From NCBI GenBank assembly GCA_964443845.1, contig CAYUFA010000007.1, positions 1 through 64,000 on the forward strand: a stretch of DNA of 64,000 bases, given 5' to 3'. A program made the translations under genes and the position numbers. A model generated the notes under the pieces. That model did not search any database. It was not told where the DNA came from and worked only from the letters and a program-made list of their open reading frames with translations. Position 1 is the first letter of the stretch; the number at the start of each line of letters is the position of its first letter. The stretch is from UBA9214 sp964443845. Lineage in GTDB: Bacteria > Pseudomonadota > Gammaproteobacteria > UBA9214. This document shows positions 45,189-54,475 of this stretch, one piece after another.

Positions 45189-45298
45189 CCGGCAGCTACC
45201 ATGGCCCGGATGATGCGCCCGCGCCGGGCGGACTCCTGCAGGGCTGCCGCGCGACGGGCGGGCCTGCAGCGCAGAAACTACCTTCTAAGGTGAACAAC

Positions 45299-46429
45299 AT
45301 GTCTGACTCCATACGCTACACCGGCCTGATCGAGCGCTACCGCGAGCGCCTGCCGGTCGCCCCCGGCACGCGGCTGATCAGCCTCGGGGAGGGCAACACG
45401 CCACTCATCCGGCTGGAGAATATTCCCGCCGCCATCGGCAGGGATGTCGAGCTGTACGTCAAGTACGAGGGCCTGAACCCGACCGGTTCGTTCAAGGACC
45501 GCGGCATGACCATGGCGGTGACCCAGGCCCTGGCGGAAGGCAGTCGCGCGATCATCTGTGCCTCCACCGGCAATACCTCGGCCGCGGCGGCCGCCTACGC
45601 GGCACGCGCCGGCATCACGGCCTTCGTGCTGATCCCCGAGGGCAAGATCGCGCTCGGCAAGCTGGCCCAGGCGATGATACACGGGGCCGTGGTGATCCAG
45701 ATCCGCGGTAACTTCGATGCCGGCATGGCACTGGTGAAGGAGGTGGCGGAACAGGCGCCGGTGACGATCGTGAACTCCATCAATCCCTACCGCCTGCAGG
45801 GACAGAAGACCGCCGCGTTCGAGATCGTCGATGAGCTGGGCACGGTGCCGGATTACCACTGCCTGCCGGTCGGCAACGCCGGCAACATCACCGCGCACTG
45901 GATCGGCTACAGCGAGTATGCCGGCAGGCAAACGGCGGCCTGTGCCTTCTGTGACGGGCAGTGCAGGTTCCCGCACGCCGCGCTGACCGACCGGCGCCCG
46001 GTCATGGTCGGCTACCAGGCGAGCGGTGCGGCGCCGTTCCTGCGCGGGCACATGGTCGACCACCCGGAAACGGTCGCCACCGCGATCCGCATCGGCCATC
46101 CCCAGTCCTGGGACCGGGCCTGGAAGGTACAGCAGGAATCGGGTGGCTGGTTCGACGAATGCAGCGACGAGGAAATCCTCGCTGCCCAGAAGCTGCTGAC
46201 CGAACGCGAAGGCATCTTCTGTGAACCGGCCTCGGCGACCTCGGTGGCCGGTGCCATGCGCGACATCAGCAATGGCCGTATTCCCGAGGGCAGTTCCGTG
46301 GTGTGTACGCTGACCGGGCACGGGCTCAAGGACCCGGACACCGCCATTCGCCAATGCCAGGGCGACATGCTCACGGTGGATGCCGAACTGGGCGCGGTGA
46401 AGCAGGCCATTTTCGACAACCTGGCCTGA
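45299..46429 (+). CDS. thrC: threonine synthase
   Basis: 376-residue PLP lyase converting O-phosphohomoserine to threonine. The compact form begins SIRYTGLIERYRERLPV. The PLP lysine is in GLNPTGSFKDRGM, with CASTGNTSAAAAAYAAR and LPVGNAGNITAHWIGY as phosphate-binding loops. After EYAGR there is a Cys-containing insert (ACAFCDGQCRF) before the conserved GYQASGAAPF. The ATG at 45299 matches the family start; the long upstream frame is the hom shadow. Operon hom-thrC supports the assignment. Confidence 0.95.
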   Translation: MSDSIRYTGLIERYRERLPVAPGTRLISLGEGNTPLIRLENIPAAIGRDVELYVKYEGLNPTGSFKDRGMTMAVTQALAEGSRAIICASTGNTSAAAAAYAARAGITAFVLIPEGKIALGKLAQAMIHGAVVIQIRGNFDAGMALVKEVAEQAPVTIVNSINPYRLQGQKTAAFEIVDELGTVPDYHCLPVGNAGNITAHWIGYSEYAGRQTAACAFCDGQCRFPHAALTDRRPVMVGYQASGAAPFLRGHMVDHPETVATAIRIGHPQSWDRAWKVQQESGGWFDECSDEEILAAQKLLTEREGIFCEPASATSVAGAMRDISNGRIPEGSSVVCTLTGHGLKDPDTAIRQCQGDMLTVDAELGAVKQAIFDNLA

Positions 46430-46437
46430 GGCGAGGG

Positions 46438-47466
46438 GTGGCGGTTTCCCGCTTGCACCTGACACTGCTGGTCCCCGGCCTGTGCGGGCCGGAGTCGGAC
46501 CCGCCGGTCGGCGCGTATTTTCCGGGTCGACCACGGGAGCTGGACCGCCTGCTGACGCGCAGCCGGCAAGAGGCCGTTGCCGGGCAGGGGCTGGAGGCTG
46601 CGCTGTGTCGCGAATTCGGGCTCGATCCGCTGGCTGCGTTACCGGTCGCCACGCTGACCTGGCTGGCCGACAGCCCCGACCCGCCACCTCCCCACCTGCT
46701 GCGGGCCGACCCGGTGCACCTGCGGGCGGATCAGCGTTACCTGCGCCTGTTCGAGGCGCACAGTATCCCGCTGCACGCCGACGAGGCAGTGCAGCTGGTG
46801 GCCACGATCAACGAGTTCAATGCGGCCCGGGGCTGGCACCTGGCTGCGCCGCATCCGCAGCGCTGGTACCTGTCGCTGCCGGATATGCCCCGGCTGGTGA
46901 CGCAGGCCCCGCAACGGGCGGCCGGCGCGGACATCGATCCCTGGCTGCCGGCCGGTGCGGATGCTCCCCGGTGGCATGGGCTGTTGAACGAGTTGCAGAT
47001 GCTGCTGCATGACCATCCGGTCAACCGGGCGCGGGCGTCGCGCGGCGAACCGGCAATCAACAGCCTGTGGCTGTGGGGCAACGGCAACCTGCCCGCCGGC
47101 CTGACTACGCCCTGGTCTGCGATCGGGGCGGATCATCCGCTGGCGCGCGGCCTGGCGCGGTATGCCGGCATCCCCTGCAGCCCGCTGCCGGAATCGCTGG
47201 AGCACTGGCGGGAACAAGCGCTGCCACTGGTAATCCTGGATGCGCTGGAGTGGCCGCAGCGCTACCGCGATGTCGAGCGCTGGCTGGACGCTTTCGAACG
47301 GCTGGAGCGTGACTGGCTGCGGCCCGCCGCGCAGGCCCTGCGCAGCGGCACCCTGGCGTCACTGACACTGGATACCTGCAACGGCAGGCGCTTCACCGGC
47401 GGACGCTGGCGCCAGTACCGGTTCTGGAAAACCACCCGTCCCTTCGAGGCAGTCAGCGGATCATGA
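46438..47466 (+). CDS. RpfE-like conserved protein (phosphoglycerate-mutase-related)
   Basis: 342-residue protein resembling the RpfE family (often annotated as regulatory protein or phosphoglycerate mutase-like): LHLTLLVPGLCGPESD at the N-terminus, the long central part with INSLWLWGNGNLPAG, and a C-terminal Arg/Trp-rich end. No catalytic site can be asserted. In Xanthomonas rpfE also neighbours recJ, prfB and lysS, matching this order, but no other rpf gene is present here. GTG start at 46438 has GAGG at 46428-46431; the stop overlaps recJ (ATGA). Confidence 0.75.
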   Translation: MAVSRLHLTLLVPGLCGPESDPPVGAYFPGRPRELDRLLTRSRQEAVAGQGLEAALCREFGLDPLAALPVATLTWLADSPDPPPPHLLRADPVHLRADQRYLRLFEAHSIPLHADEAVQLVATINEFNAARGWHLAAPHPQRWYLSLPDMPRLVTQAPQRAAGADIDPWLPAGADAPRWHGLLNELQMLLHDHPVNRARASRGEPAINSLWLWGNGNLPAGLTTPWSAIGADHPLARGLARYAGIPCSPLPESLEHWREQALPLVILDALEWPQRYRDVERWLDAFERLERDWLRPAAQALRSGTLASLTLDTCNGRRFTGGRWRQYRFWKTTRPFEAVSGS

Positions 47467-49184
47467 ACCGGCGCATCGTGCGGCGTGAACTGCGGCGTTC
47501 ACCGGAGGACTTTCCGGTGCAGTGGCCCGCCGTGCTCAGACGCGTGTATGCCGCGCGCCGCGTGTCCGGGGCCGAGGACCTTGTCTATTCCCTCGACCGG
47601 CTGCACAAGCCGGCACTGCTGGGTGGAATGGAGCGCGCGGTCGATCTGCTGCAGCAGGCCATTACCGGGAACCGGCGTATCCTGGTGCTCGGCGACTTCG
47701 ATGCCGACGGCGCCACCAGCTGCGCGCTGTGCCTGCGCGGCCTGCGTGCCATGGGCGCGCGCGACGTGCATTACCTGGTGCCGAACCGCTTCGCCTTTGG
47801 TTACGGGCTGACCCCGGAGATCGTCGAGGTGGCGCGTGCGCGGCAGCCCGGTCTCATCATGACCGTGGACAACGGCATCAGCAGCAACGCCGGTGTGGCC
47901 GCGGCGCGCGCCGCCGGGATCCAGGTGCTGGTGACGGACCATCACCTGCCGGGTGCGCAATTGCCGGCCGCCGATGCCATCGTGAACCCGAACCTGCCGG
48001 GCGACCGCTTTCCCAGCAAGGCACTGGCCGGCGTGGGTGTGGCGTTCTACGTGCTGCTGGCCCTGCGGGCACGCTTGCGCGAGACCGGCTGGTTCGCGGC
48101 ACAGGGGATCGAAGCGCCGCGCCTGGCGCAGTGGCTGGACCTGGTCGCGCTGGGTACGGTGGCCGACGTGGCGGCACTCGACGGCAACAATCGCATCCTG
48201 GTGCAGCAGGGCTTGCAGCGCATCCGCGCCGGTTGCTGCGTGCCCGGACTCCGGGCCCTGCTGGAGGCCGGCGGGCGCAACCCGGCACGCGTGGTGGCCA
48301 GCGACCTGGGGTTTGCCGCAGGGCCGCGACTCAACGCGGCGGGACGGCTGGAAGACATGTCGCTCGGGATCGAGTGCCTGCTGACGGACGATCCGGACCG
48401 GGCGCGCACGATGGCCGCGCAACTGGATGCGCTGAACCGCGACCGGCGCGAGATCGAGGCGGAGATGCAGGTGCAGGCGCTGGCGATCGTCGAACGGCTG
48501 CAGCTCGATGCGGCCGGGCTGCCGACCGGCCTGTGCCTGTTCGAGCCGGACTGGCACCAGGGCGTGATCGGCATACTGGCCTCCCGCATCAAGGAGCGGT
48601 TGCATCGGCCGGTGATCGCCTTTGCACGCGCCGGTGACGGCGCGCTCAAGGGCTCGGCGCGTTCCGTGACCGGCCTGCACGTGCGCGATGCGCTGGAGCG
48701 CGTGGCCACGCGCCAGCCCGGGCTGATCGCGAAGTTCGGCGGACACGCGATGGCGGCGGGCCTGACACTCGCCGAGGCGGATTTCACCCGCTTTGCGGCG
48801 GCCTTCGATGCGGTGGTGGCGGAGCAGCTGTCCCCGGAAGACCTGTATGCGCGCATCTACTCGGATGGCGCGCTGACCGCGGCGGAACTGACGCTGGACA
48901 CGGCACAGCAACTGCGTGCCGGCGGTCCCTGGGGGCAGGAATTCCCGGAACCCGTGTTCGATGGCGTGTTTGAGATCCTGGGCCAGCGTGTGGTCGGTGC
49001 ACGGCACCTGCGCCTGACCCTCCGGCCCGCGGCCGGTGCATGCAACATCGAGGCGATTGCCTTCAATACGGCGCCGGTTCCGGTGCATTGCCGCACGGTG
49101 CACCTGGCCTATCGACTGGACGTGAACGAATACCGCGGCCTGGTCAGTCCGCAGCTGGTGGTGGACTACCTGGCGGGTGGTTGA
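47463..49184 (+). CDS. recJ: single-stranded-DNA-specific exonuclease RecJ
   Basis: 573-residue 5'-3' exonuclease of recombination and mismatch repair. The DHH phosphoesterase motifs are clear: LVLGDFDADGATSCAL, TVDNGISSN, VTDHHLPG and the later ALGTVADVAALDGNN. DHHA1 follows with the family GGHAMAAGL (KFGGHAMAAGLTL), then an OB fold. ATG overlaps the rpfE-like stop. 120 bases separate it from prfB, as in many gammaproteobacteria. Confidence 0.96.
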   Translation: MNRRIVRRELRRSPEDFPVQWPAVLRRVYAARRVSGAEDLVYSLDRLHKPALLGGMERAVDLLQQAITGNRRILVLGDFDADGATSCALCLRGLRAMGARDVHYLVPNRFAFGYGLTPEIVEVARARQPGLIMTVDNGISSNAGVAAARAAGIQVLVTDHHLPGAQLPAADAIVNPNLPGDRFPSKALAGVGVAFYVLLALRARLRETGWFAAQGIEAPRLAQWLDLVALGTVADVAALDGNNRILVQQGLQRIRAGCCVPGLRALLEAGGRNPARVVASDLGFAAGPRLNAAGRLEDMSLGIECLLTDDPDRARTMAAQLDALNRDRREIEAEMQVQALAIVERLQLDAAGLPTGLCLFEPDWHQGVIGILASRIKERLHRPVIAFARAGDGALKGSARSVTGLHVRDALERVATRQPGLIAKFGGHAMAAGLTLAEADFTRFAAAFDAVVAEQLSPEDLYARIYSDGALTAAELTLDTAQQLRAGGPWGQEFPEPVFDGVFEILGQRVVGARHLRLTLRPAAGACNIEAIAFNTAPVPVHCRTVHLAYRLDVNEYRGLVSPQLVVDYLAGG

Positions 49185-49304
49185 GAGCTCCGCAATCGGC
49201 GCGCGCCGGCGACAGGCAGCGGTGCGTATGGTACGCAGCTGGCCCGGCCGCGGATGGCGTAGTATGATTCGCGTCTATTTTTCAGCGCTTAGAACATCTT
49301 ATCC

Positions 49305-50403
49305 ATGGCCGACCTGACCTCCATCCGAACCCACCTCAAGGATCTCGACGGGCGTACCGCGAGCCTTAGGGGGTACCTTTGACCTCGATGCCCGGGCGGA
49401 ACGCCTGACCGAGGTTACCCGTGAACTGGAACAGCCCAACATCTGGGACAACCCGGAACGTGCGCAGGAACTGGGCCGGGAGCGTGCCCGGCTGGAGGAA
49501 ACGGTCGGGTCGCTGACCCGGCTCCTGCAGTCCGTGGCCGATGCCGGTGAACTGGCGGAGGTGGCGGCAGACGAGGGTGACCAGGCGCTGCTGGATGACA
49601 TCGCCGCAGACCTGGAAGGCATCGAGCGCGAGGTGGCCGGGCTGGAATTCCGGCGCATGTTTTCCGGCGAGATGGACGAGGAAAATGCCTTCCTGGATAT
49701 CCAGGCCGGCTCCGGAGGGACCGAGGCACAGGACTGGGCCGAGATGCTGCTGCGCATGTACCTGCGCTGGGGGGAGCGGCACGGTTTCAAGGCGGAGCTG
49801 ATCGAGGTTTCACCCGGTGAAGTGGCCGGCATCAAGAGCGCGACCGTGAAGTTCGACGGACCGTATGCATTTGGCTGGCTGCGCACCGAGATCGGTGTGC
49901 ACCGGCTGGTGCGCAAGTCTCCGTTCGATTCGGGCAACCGGCGCCACACCTCGTTTGCCGCGGTGTTCGTTTCGCCCGAGGTCGCCGACGATTTCGAGAT
50001 CGACATCAATCCGGCCGACCTGCGCATCGATGTCTACCGCGCCAGCGGTGCCGGCGGCCAGCATGTGAACCGCACCGAGTCCGCGGTGCGTATCACGCAC
50101 GAGCCATCCGGGATCGTGGTGCAGTGCCAGAATGACCGTTCGCAGCACAAGAACAAGGCCACCGCGATGAAACAGCTGAAATCCAAACTCTACGAGATGG
50201 AGATGCAGAAACGCACCGCGGACCGGCAGACCCTGGAAGACAGCAAGTCCGACATCGGCTGGGGCAGCCAGATCCGTTCCTACGTGCTCGACCAGTCCCG
50301 CATCAAGGACCTGCGCACCGGCGTGGAGATCGGCAACACCCAGGCGGTGCTGGACGGCGATCTGGACGAGTTCATCGAGGCGAGCCTGAAGAGCGGGCTG
50401 TAA
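49305..50403 (+). CDS. prfB: peptide chain release factor 2, expressed by programmed +1 frameshift
   Basis: Product of about 365 residues read as 49305-49379 joined to 49381-50403. Codon 26 in the first frame is UGA (49380-49382); slipping +1 at the preceding CUU resumes at GAC. This is the classical RF2 autoregulation: low RF2 favours slippage. The specificity tripeptide SPF is in RLVRKSPFDSGNRRHT and the catalytic GGQ in YRASGAGGQHVNRTESA. The first 25 residues (MADLTSIRTHLKDLDGRTA...) agree with the family N-terminus. lysS follows after 26 bases. Confidence 0.96.
49368..49383 (+). promoter_or_regulatory. RF2 programmed +1 frameshift site
   Basis: An internal Shine-Dalgarno-like AGGGGG (49368-49373) lies three bases before CTTTGAC: slippery CTT (49377-49379), stop TGA (49380-49382), then C in the context that weakens termination. 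Spacing matches the known RF2 site. Confidence 0.96.
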
Positions 50404-50429
50404 GCGCGGATACCCACGGGGCTGAACCC

Positions 50430-51914
50430 ATGACCGACGAGGACGAAAACGCACTCATCGCCCGGCGCCGCAGCAAGTTGCAGGCGTTACGCGATGTCGG
50501 CAATCCCTTTCCCAACGACTTCCGGCGCAATGCCGTGGCCGGCGAACTGCATGCGGAGTACGGGGACAGGGACAACGAGACGCTGGAAGCCGGCCCGGTG
50601 CGCGTCAAGGTGGCCGGTCGGCTGATGGCCAAGCGCATCATGGGCAAGGCCGCGTTCGCTCAGATCCAGGACATGTCCGGGCGCATCCAGATCTTTCTGC
50701 AACGGGACAACCTTCCGGAGGGCCTGTACCAGGATTTCAGGGGCTGGGACATCGGGGACATCATCGCCGCAGAGGGCGTACTGTTCCGGACCAGGACCGG
50801 CGAGCTGTCGGTGCGTGTCGACGGCCTGCGCATGCTGACCAAGTCGCTGCGGCCGCTGCCGGAGAAATTCCATGGCCTGTCCGACCAGGAGACGCGCTAC
50901 CGGCAGCGCTATGTCGACCTGATCATGAACGAGTCCGCGCGCGCAACTTTCCGCATGCGCAGCCGCATCGTGCAGTATATCCGCGACTACCTGAACCGGC
51001 TGGATTTCCTGGAAGTGGAAACGCCGATGATGCAGGCCATCCCCGGCGGCGCCACGGCACGCCCGTTCACCACCTTTCACAACGCGCTGGAAATGGAACT
51101 GTTCCTGCGCATCGCACCGGAACTGTACCTGAAGCGCCTGGTGGTCGGCGGCTACGAGAAGGTCTACGAGATCAACCGCAATTTCCGCAACGAAGGGCTG
51201 TCCACGCGCCACAACCCCGAATTCACCATGCTGGAGTTCTACCAGGCCTACGCGGACTACCGCGACCTGATGGATCTCACGGAGGACCTGCTGCGCAGCA
51301 TGGCGCGCGATCTGCTGGATACCACCACGCTTCACTACCAGGGCAATGACTACGATTTCGGCAAGCCGTTCCGGCGCATGACCGTGCGCGAGTCCATCCT
51401 GCACTTCAACCCGGACCTGACCGGTGCGGATCTCGACAACATCGACACCGCGGCGGCCATTGCGAGGCTGCTGGGGATTCCGCTCAAGGACAGTTACGGG
51501 CTCGGCAAGATCCAGATCGAGATCTTCGAGAAGACGGTCGAAGGCAGGCTCGACGATCCCACGTTCATCACCGCCTATCCGACCGAGGTCTCGCCGCTGG
51601 CGCGCCGCAACGATGCGGACCCGTTCGTGACCGACCGCTTCGAGTTCTTCACGGGCGGGCGCGAGATCGCCAACGGCTTCTCCGAGCTGAACGATGCCGA
51701 GGACCAGGCGGAACGCTTCCGTCGCCAGGTGGAGGACAAGGAGGCCGGAGACCTCGAGGCCATGCATTTCGACGCCGATTACATCCGGGCGCTGGAACAC
51801 GGCATGCCACCGACGGCGGGTGAGGGCATCGGTATCGACCGCCTCGTCATGCTGTTCACGGATTCAGCGTCGATCCGGGACGTGTTGCTGTTCCCGCACA
51901 TGCGTCCGGAATAG
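50430..51914 (+). CDS. lysS: lysyl-tRNA synthetase, class II
   Basis: 494-residue class II synthetase. The N-terminal anticodon-binding OB fold includes VKVAGRLMAKRIMGKAAFAQ. Motif 1 is RSRIVQYIRDYLNRLDFLEVE-like around residue 180, motif 2 NRNFRNEGLSTRHNPEFTM, and motif 3 GEGIGIDRLVMLF at the C-terminus. Length is normal. The prfB-lysS pair is conserved. A DUF502 gene follows after 24 bases. Confidence 0.97.
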   Translation: MTDEDENALIARRRSKLQALRDVGNPFPNDFRRNAVAGELHAEYGDRDNETLEAGPVRVKVAGRLMAKRIMGKAAFAQIQDMSGRIQIFLQRDNLPEGLYQDFRGWDIGDIIAAEGVLFRTRTGELSVRVDGLRMLTKSLRPLPEKFHGLSDQETRYRQRYVDLIMNESARATFRMRSRIVQYIRDYLNRLDFLEVETPMMQAIPGGATARPFTTFHNALEMELFLRIAPELYLKRLVVGGYEKVYEINRNFRNEGLSTRHNPEFTMLEFYQAYADYRDLMDLTEDLLRSMARDLLDTTTLHYQGNDYDFGKPFRRMTVRESILHFNPDLTGADLDNIDTAAAIARLLGIPLKDSYGLGKIQIEIFEKTVEGRLDDPTFITAYPTEVSPLARRNDADPFVTDRFEFFTGGREIANGFSELNDAEDQAERFRRQVEDKEAGDLEAMHFDADYIRALEHGMPPTAGEGIGIDRLVMLFTDSASIRDVLLFPHMRPE

Positions 51915-51938
51915 AGATTCGCAACGGAGGGTGGCTGC

Positions 51939-52619
51939 ATGGACAAACTGAAGGCGTTTCTGAAAACCTCCCTGCTCGGCGGGCTGGTCGTAATCCTGCC
52001 GGTGGCCATCCTGGCCTCGGTGACGCTGTGGATCTTCCGTATCGTCACCGGAATGATCGCACCGCTGACGCGGATGCTGATCAAGGACTCGCAGCTCAAC
52101 GGCTTTGCGGCGGATGTCATCGTGATCATCCTGATCATGGCGGTCTGTTTCTTCGTCGGTGTACTGGTGCGCACGCGGCTGGGTGGTTTTCTGTACCGGG
52201 TGCTGGAGACCCGTATCCTGAAACTGGCCCCGGGTTATTCCATGATCAAGGATACGGTGTTGCAGTTGTTCGGCAGCCGCGAGAACTCGCCGTTTTCCTC
52301 GGTCGCGGTGGCCAGGATCTTCGGCAATGACACGCGCGTGACGGCCTTTATCACGGACAAGCATGCCGATGGCAGTTACACCCTGTTCGTTCCCACCGGA
52401 CCCAATCCGACCTCGGGGCTCATCTACCACGTGGACGGCAAGTATGTGGAGCCGGTTGCCGCGCCGGTGCAGGACGCGATGCGCACGATCATCAGTTGCG
52501 GTGCCGGCTCGGCAAAGCTGTTGCGGGATTACCACGCAACCCGCGATGCAGGACAGGATCTCAACGCCGCGAATCGGTCGTCAGGACCAGACGTGGACCC
52601 TGCGAGGAGCGGGGATTAA
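51939..52619 (+). CDS. DUF502-family membrane protein
   Basis: 226-residue protein with two membrane helices, about residues 12-37 (LLGGLVVILPVAILASVT) and 58-76 (DVIVIILIMAVCFFVGVL). The conserved DUF502 stretch follows (LETRILKLAPGYSMIKDTV, LFVPTGPNPTSGLIYHV). The C-terminal 35 residues are polar and variable. Function unknown; homologues are often near aspS or lysS in proteobacteria. Convergent with mltD, 84 bases away. Confidence 0.9.
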   Translation: MDKLKAFLKTSLLGGLVVILPVAILASVTLWIFRIVTGMIAPLTRMLIKDSQLNGFAADVIVIILIMAVCFFVGVLVRTRLGGFLYRVLETRILKLAPGYSMIKDTVLQLFGSRENSPFSSVAVARIFGNDTRVTAFITDKHADGSYTLFVPTGPNPTSGLIYHVDGKYVEPVAAPVQDAMRTIISCGAGSAKLLRDYHATRDAGQDLNAANRSSGPDVDPARSGD

Positions 52620-52703
52620 CCTGCGTCTGCCGCTGCGTGGCCCCGTACCGGAGCAGGGTCCGCAACGCCGCGTGGGCGGCCGCAGTGCATGCCGGGACAG
52701 CCG

Positions 52704-54257
52704 CTAGTCGTTGCGGGCCAGGTCGGTGACATCGATGTGCAGCTGCAGGTGCTGGCCCGGCACCAGGGTGTCGCTTTTCAGTTCGTTCCAGCGGCGCAGG
52801 TCCCTGACCGAGACCTCGAACTTCTTCGCGATCCGGTAGAGTGAATCACCGCGCCGGACCGTGTAGTGGATGGTGCGGACATGGGGGTTGGCGGAGCGAA
52901 CCGCGATGCGCAGGTGCTGGCCGGGCCGGATCACACTGTGCCCGGACAGTCCATTCCAGCCGCGCAGCTGACTGACGCTCACCCCGTACCTGCGGGAGAT
53001 ACTCCACAGGCTTTCACCGTTACGCACGGTGTGGACGGAGCGGATGGCCACGCGCTGCTGTGGGAGCAGGGCGAGTTCGTTGGGTGTGGTGGCGCCGGTT
53101 CGAATCAGCAGGTCCTGGCCGGGCCGGATCAGGGTGCCCCTGAGGTGGTTGGATGCCTGCAGTACCTGCACCCTGGTGTGGTACCGTGCGGCGATCCCGG
53201 ACAGGGTTTCACCGCGTTTGACCGTATGCCGGACGCTGCGTATGCGCTTGTCGTCCGGCAGGTTGTCGAGGTTGTCCAGGAAGGTGCCCAGCCGGTCGAC
53301 GGGGATGGCGAGTTGCTGCGGCCCGTCCGGGTGGGTGGCCAGGCGGTTGAAGCCCGGGTTCAGCTGCAACAGTTCCCCGGTTTTCATCCCTGCCAGTTCG
53401 GCCGCGATCCCCAGGTCGATCTGACCGTCGATATCGACCACGATGAAGGACGGGCTTGCCTCGATCGGTTCGAGTGATACCCCGTAGCGTCCCGGATGCT
53501 GCACGATCTCGCGGATCGCCAGCAGACGGGGGACATAATCCATGGTTTGCGCCGGCAGCCGCAGGTGCCAGTAATCGGTGGGCCGGCCCGCTTTCCGGTT
53601 GTGCCCGATGGCGGTGTGGACGGTACCGCTGCCGGCGTTGTAGGCAGCGAGTGCCAGCAGCCAGTCGCCGTCGAATTCCTGGTGCAGGCTGCCGAGGTGA
53701 TCGAGCGCGGCCTGGGTGGAGGCAACCACGTCGCGGCGCCCGTCGTACCACCAGTCCTGTTCCAGGCCGTAGGACTTGCCGGTGCCCGGGATGAACTGCC
53801 AGAGACCGGCGGCCCGGCCGGTGGAATACGCGAACGGGTCATAGCCACTTTCCACGAACGGCAGCAGGGCCAGCGAGGTCGGGAAACCGCGCTGTTGTAC
53901 CTCGCCCAGGATGTAGGCCATATAGGGGGAGGCCCGTTTGAACACCTTTTCCACCTGGGCCGGGTTCCGGCTGTAGGCCCGGATTTGCCGCTCGACCCGG
54001 GCGTGATCCTCACCGTCCAGCCGGAAGCCCTGGCGCATCTGCTTCCAGAGACCGGGGGTCGCGGCTGCGGCATCCGCAGTCGCTGACGGCTCTCCGGCCG
54101 TGTCGGAGGGAGGAGTGTTGCCGGCACCCGGGGCGGCTTGCGGCGCGTAGCCATTCGCCGGTCCGGTGCGGGCGGCATCGCGGTTGCCGTGCAGCACGGC
54201 GCAACCTCCGATCAGGAGGGCGCTCAGCACGGGCAGGATGGCGCGCAACATGCTCAT
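52704..54257 (-). CDS. mltD: membrane-bound lytic murein transglycosylase D
   Basis: 517-residue outer-membrane lipoprotein cleaving peptidoglycan glycan strands. Lipobox SALLIGGC near residue 19. The SLT domain (about 125-290) has the catalytic Glu in ALLPFVESGYDPFAYS and AAGLWQFIPGTGKSYGL. It carries three LysM modules at the C-terminus (HTVKRGETLSGIAARYHTR, HTVRNGESLWSISRRYGVS, YTVRRGDSLYRIAKKFEVS). Length and layout match MltD. It faces the methyltransferase gene divergently, with a 218-base shared gap. Confidence 0.95.
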   Translation of the reverse strand: MSMLRAILPVLSALLIGGCAVLHGNRDAARTGPANGYAPQAAPGAGNTPPSDTAGEPSATADAAAATPGLWKQMRQGFRLDGEDHARVERQIRAYSRNPAQVEKVFKRASPYMAYILGEVQQRGFPTSLALLPFVESGYDPFAYSTGRAAGLWQFIPGTGKSYGLEQDWWYDGRRDVVASTQAALDHLGSLHQEFDGDWLLALAAYNAGSGTVHTAIGHNRKAGRPTDYWHLRLPAQTMDYVPRLLAIREIVQHPGRYGVSLEPIEASPSFIVVDIDGQIDLGIAAELAGMKTGELLQLNPGFNRLATHPDGPQQLAIPVDRLGTFLDNLDNLPDDKRIRSVRHTVKRGETLSGIAARYHTRVQVLQASNHLRGTLIRPGQDLLIRTGATTPNELALLPQQRVAIRSVHTVRNGESLWSISRRYGVSVSQLRGWNGLSGHSVIRPGQHLRIAVRSANPHVRTIHYTVRRGDSLYRIAKKFEVSVRDLRRWNELKSDTLVPGQHLQLHIDVTDLARND

Positions 54258-54475
54258 ATCGTTACGGTATCGACGCTGTTCGTTCAGCCTTGAGGCGGGT
54301 TGAGAGAGACGCCTTACGGATGCTGTTCCCGGCCGGCGACCTTCCTTGCAAAGGTTGGCCCGGAATGCATTTTTTACGTATGCTGACAGCCCCTCCCGGG
54401 GACGTCAAATACTTTTGAGGCGTGTGGTTTTTATGGTGCGCACAAGACCGGGTTCCGGTATATGATTTCATTGTG

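Noticed and set aside
44324..46429. 701-codon frame that would fuse an upstream domain to ThrC
   Set aside because: The upstream part is the out-of-frame shadow of hom; ThrC's family start is the ATG at 45299.
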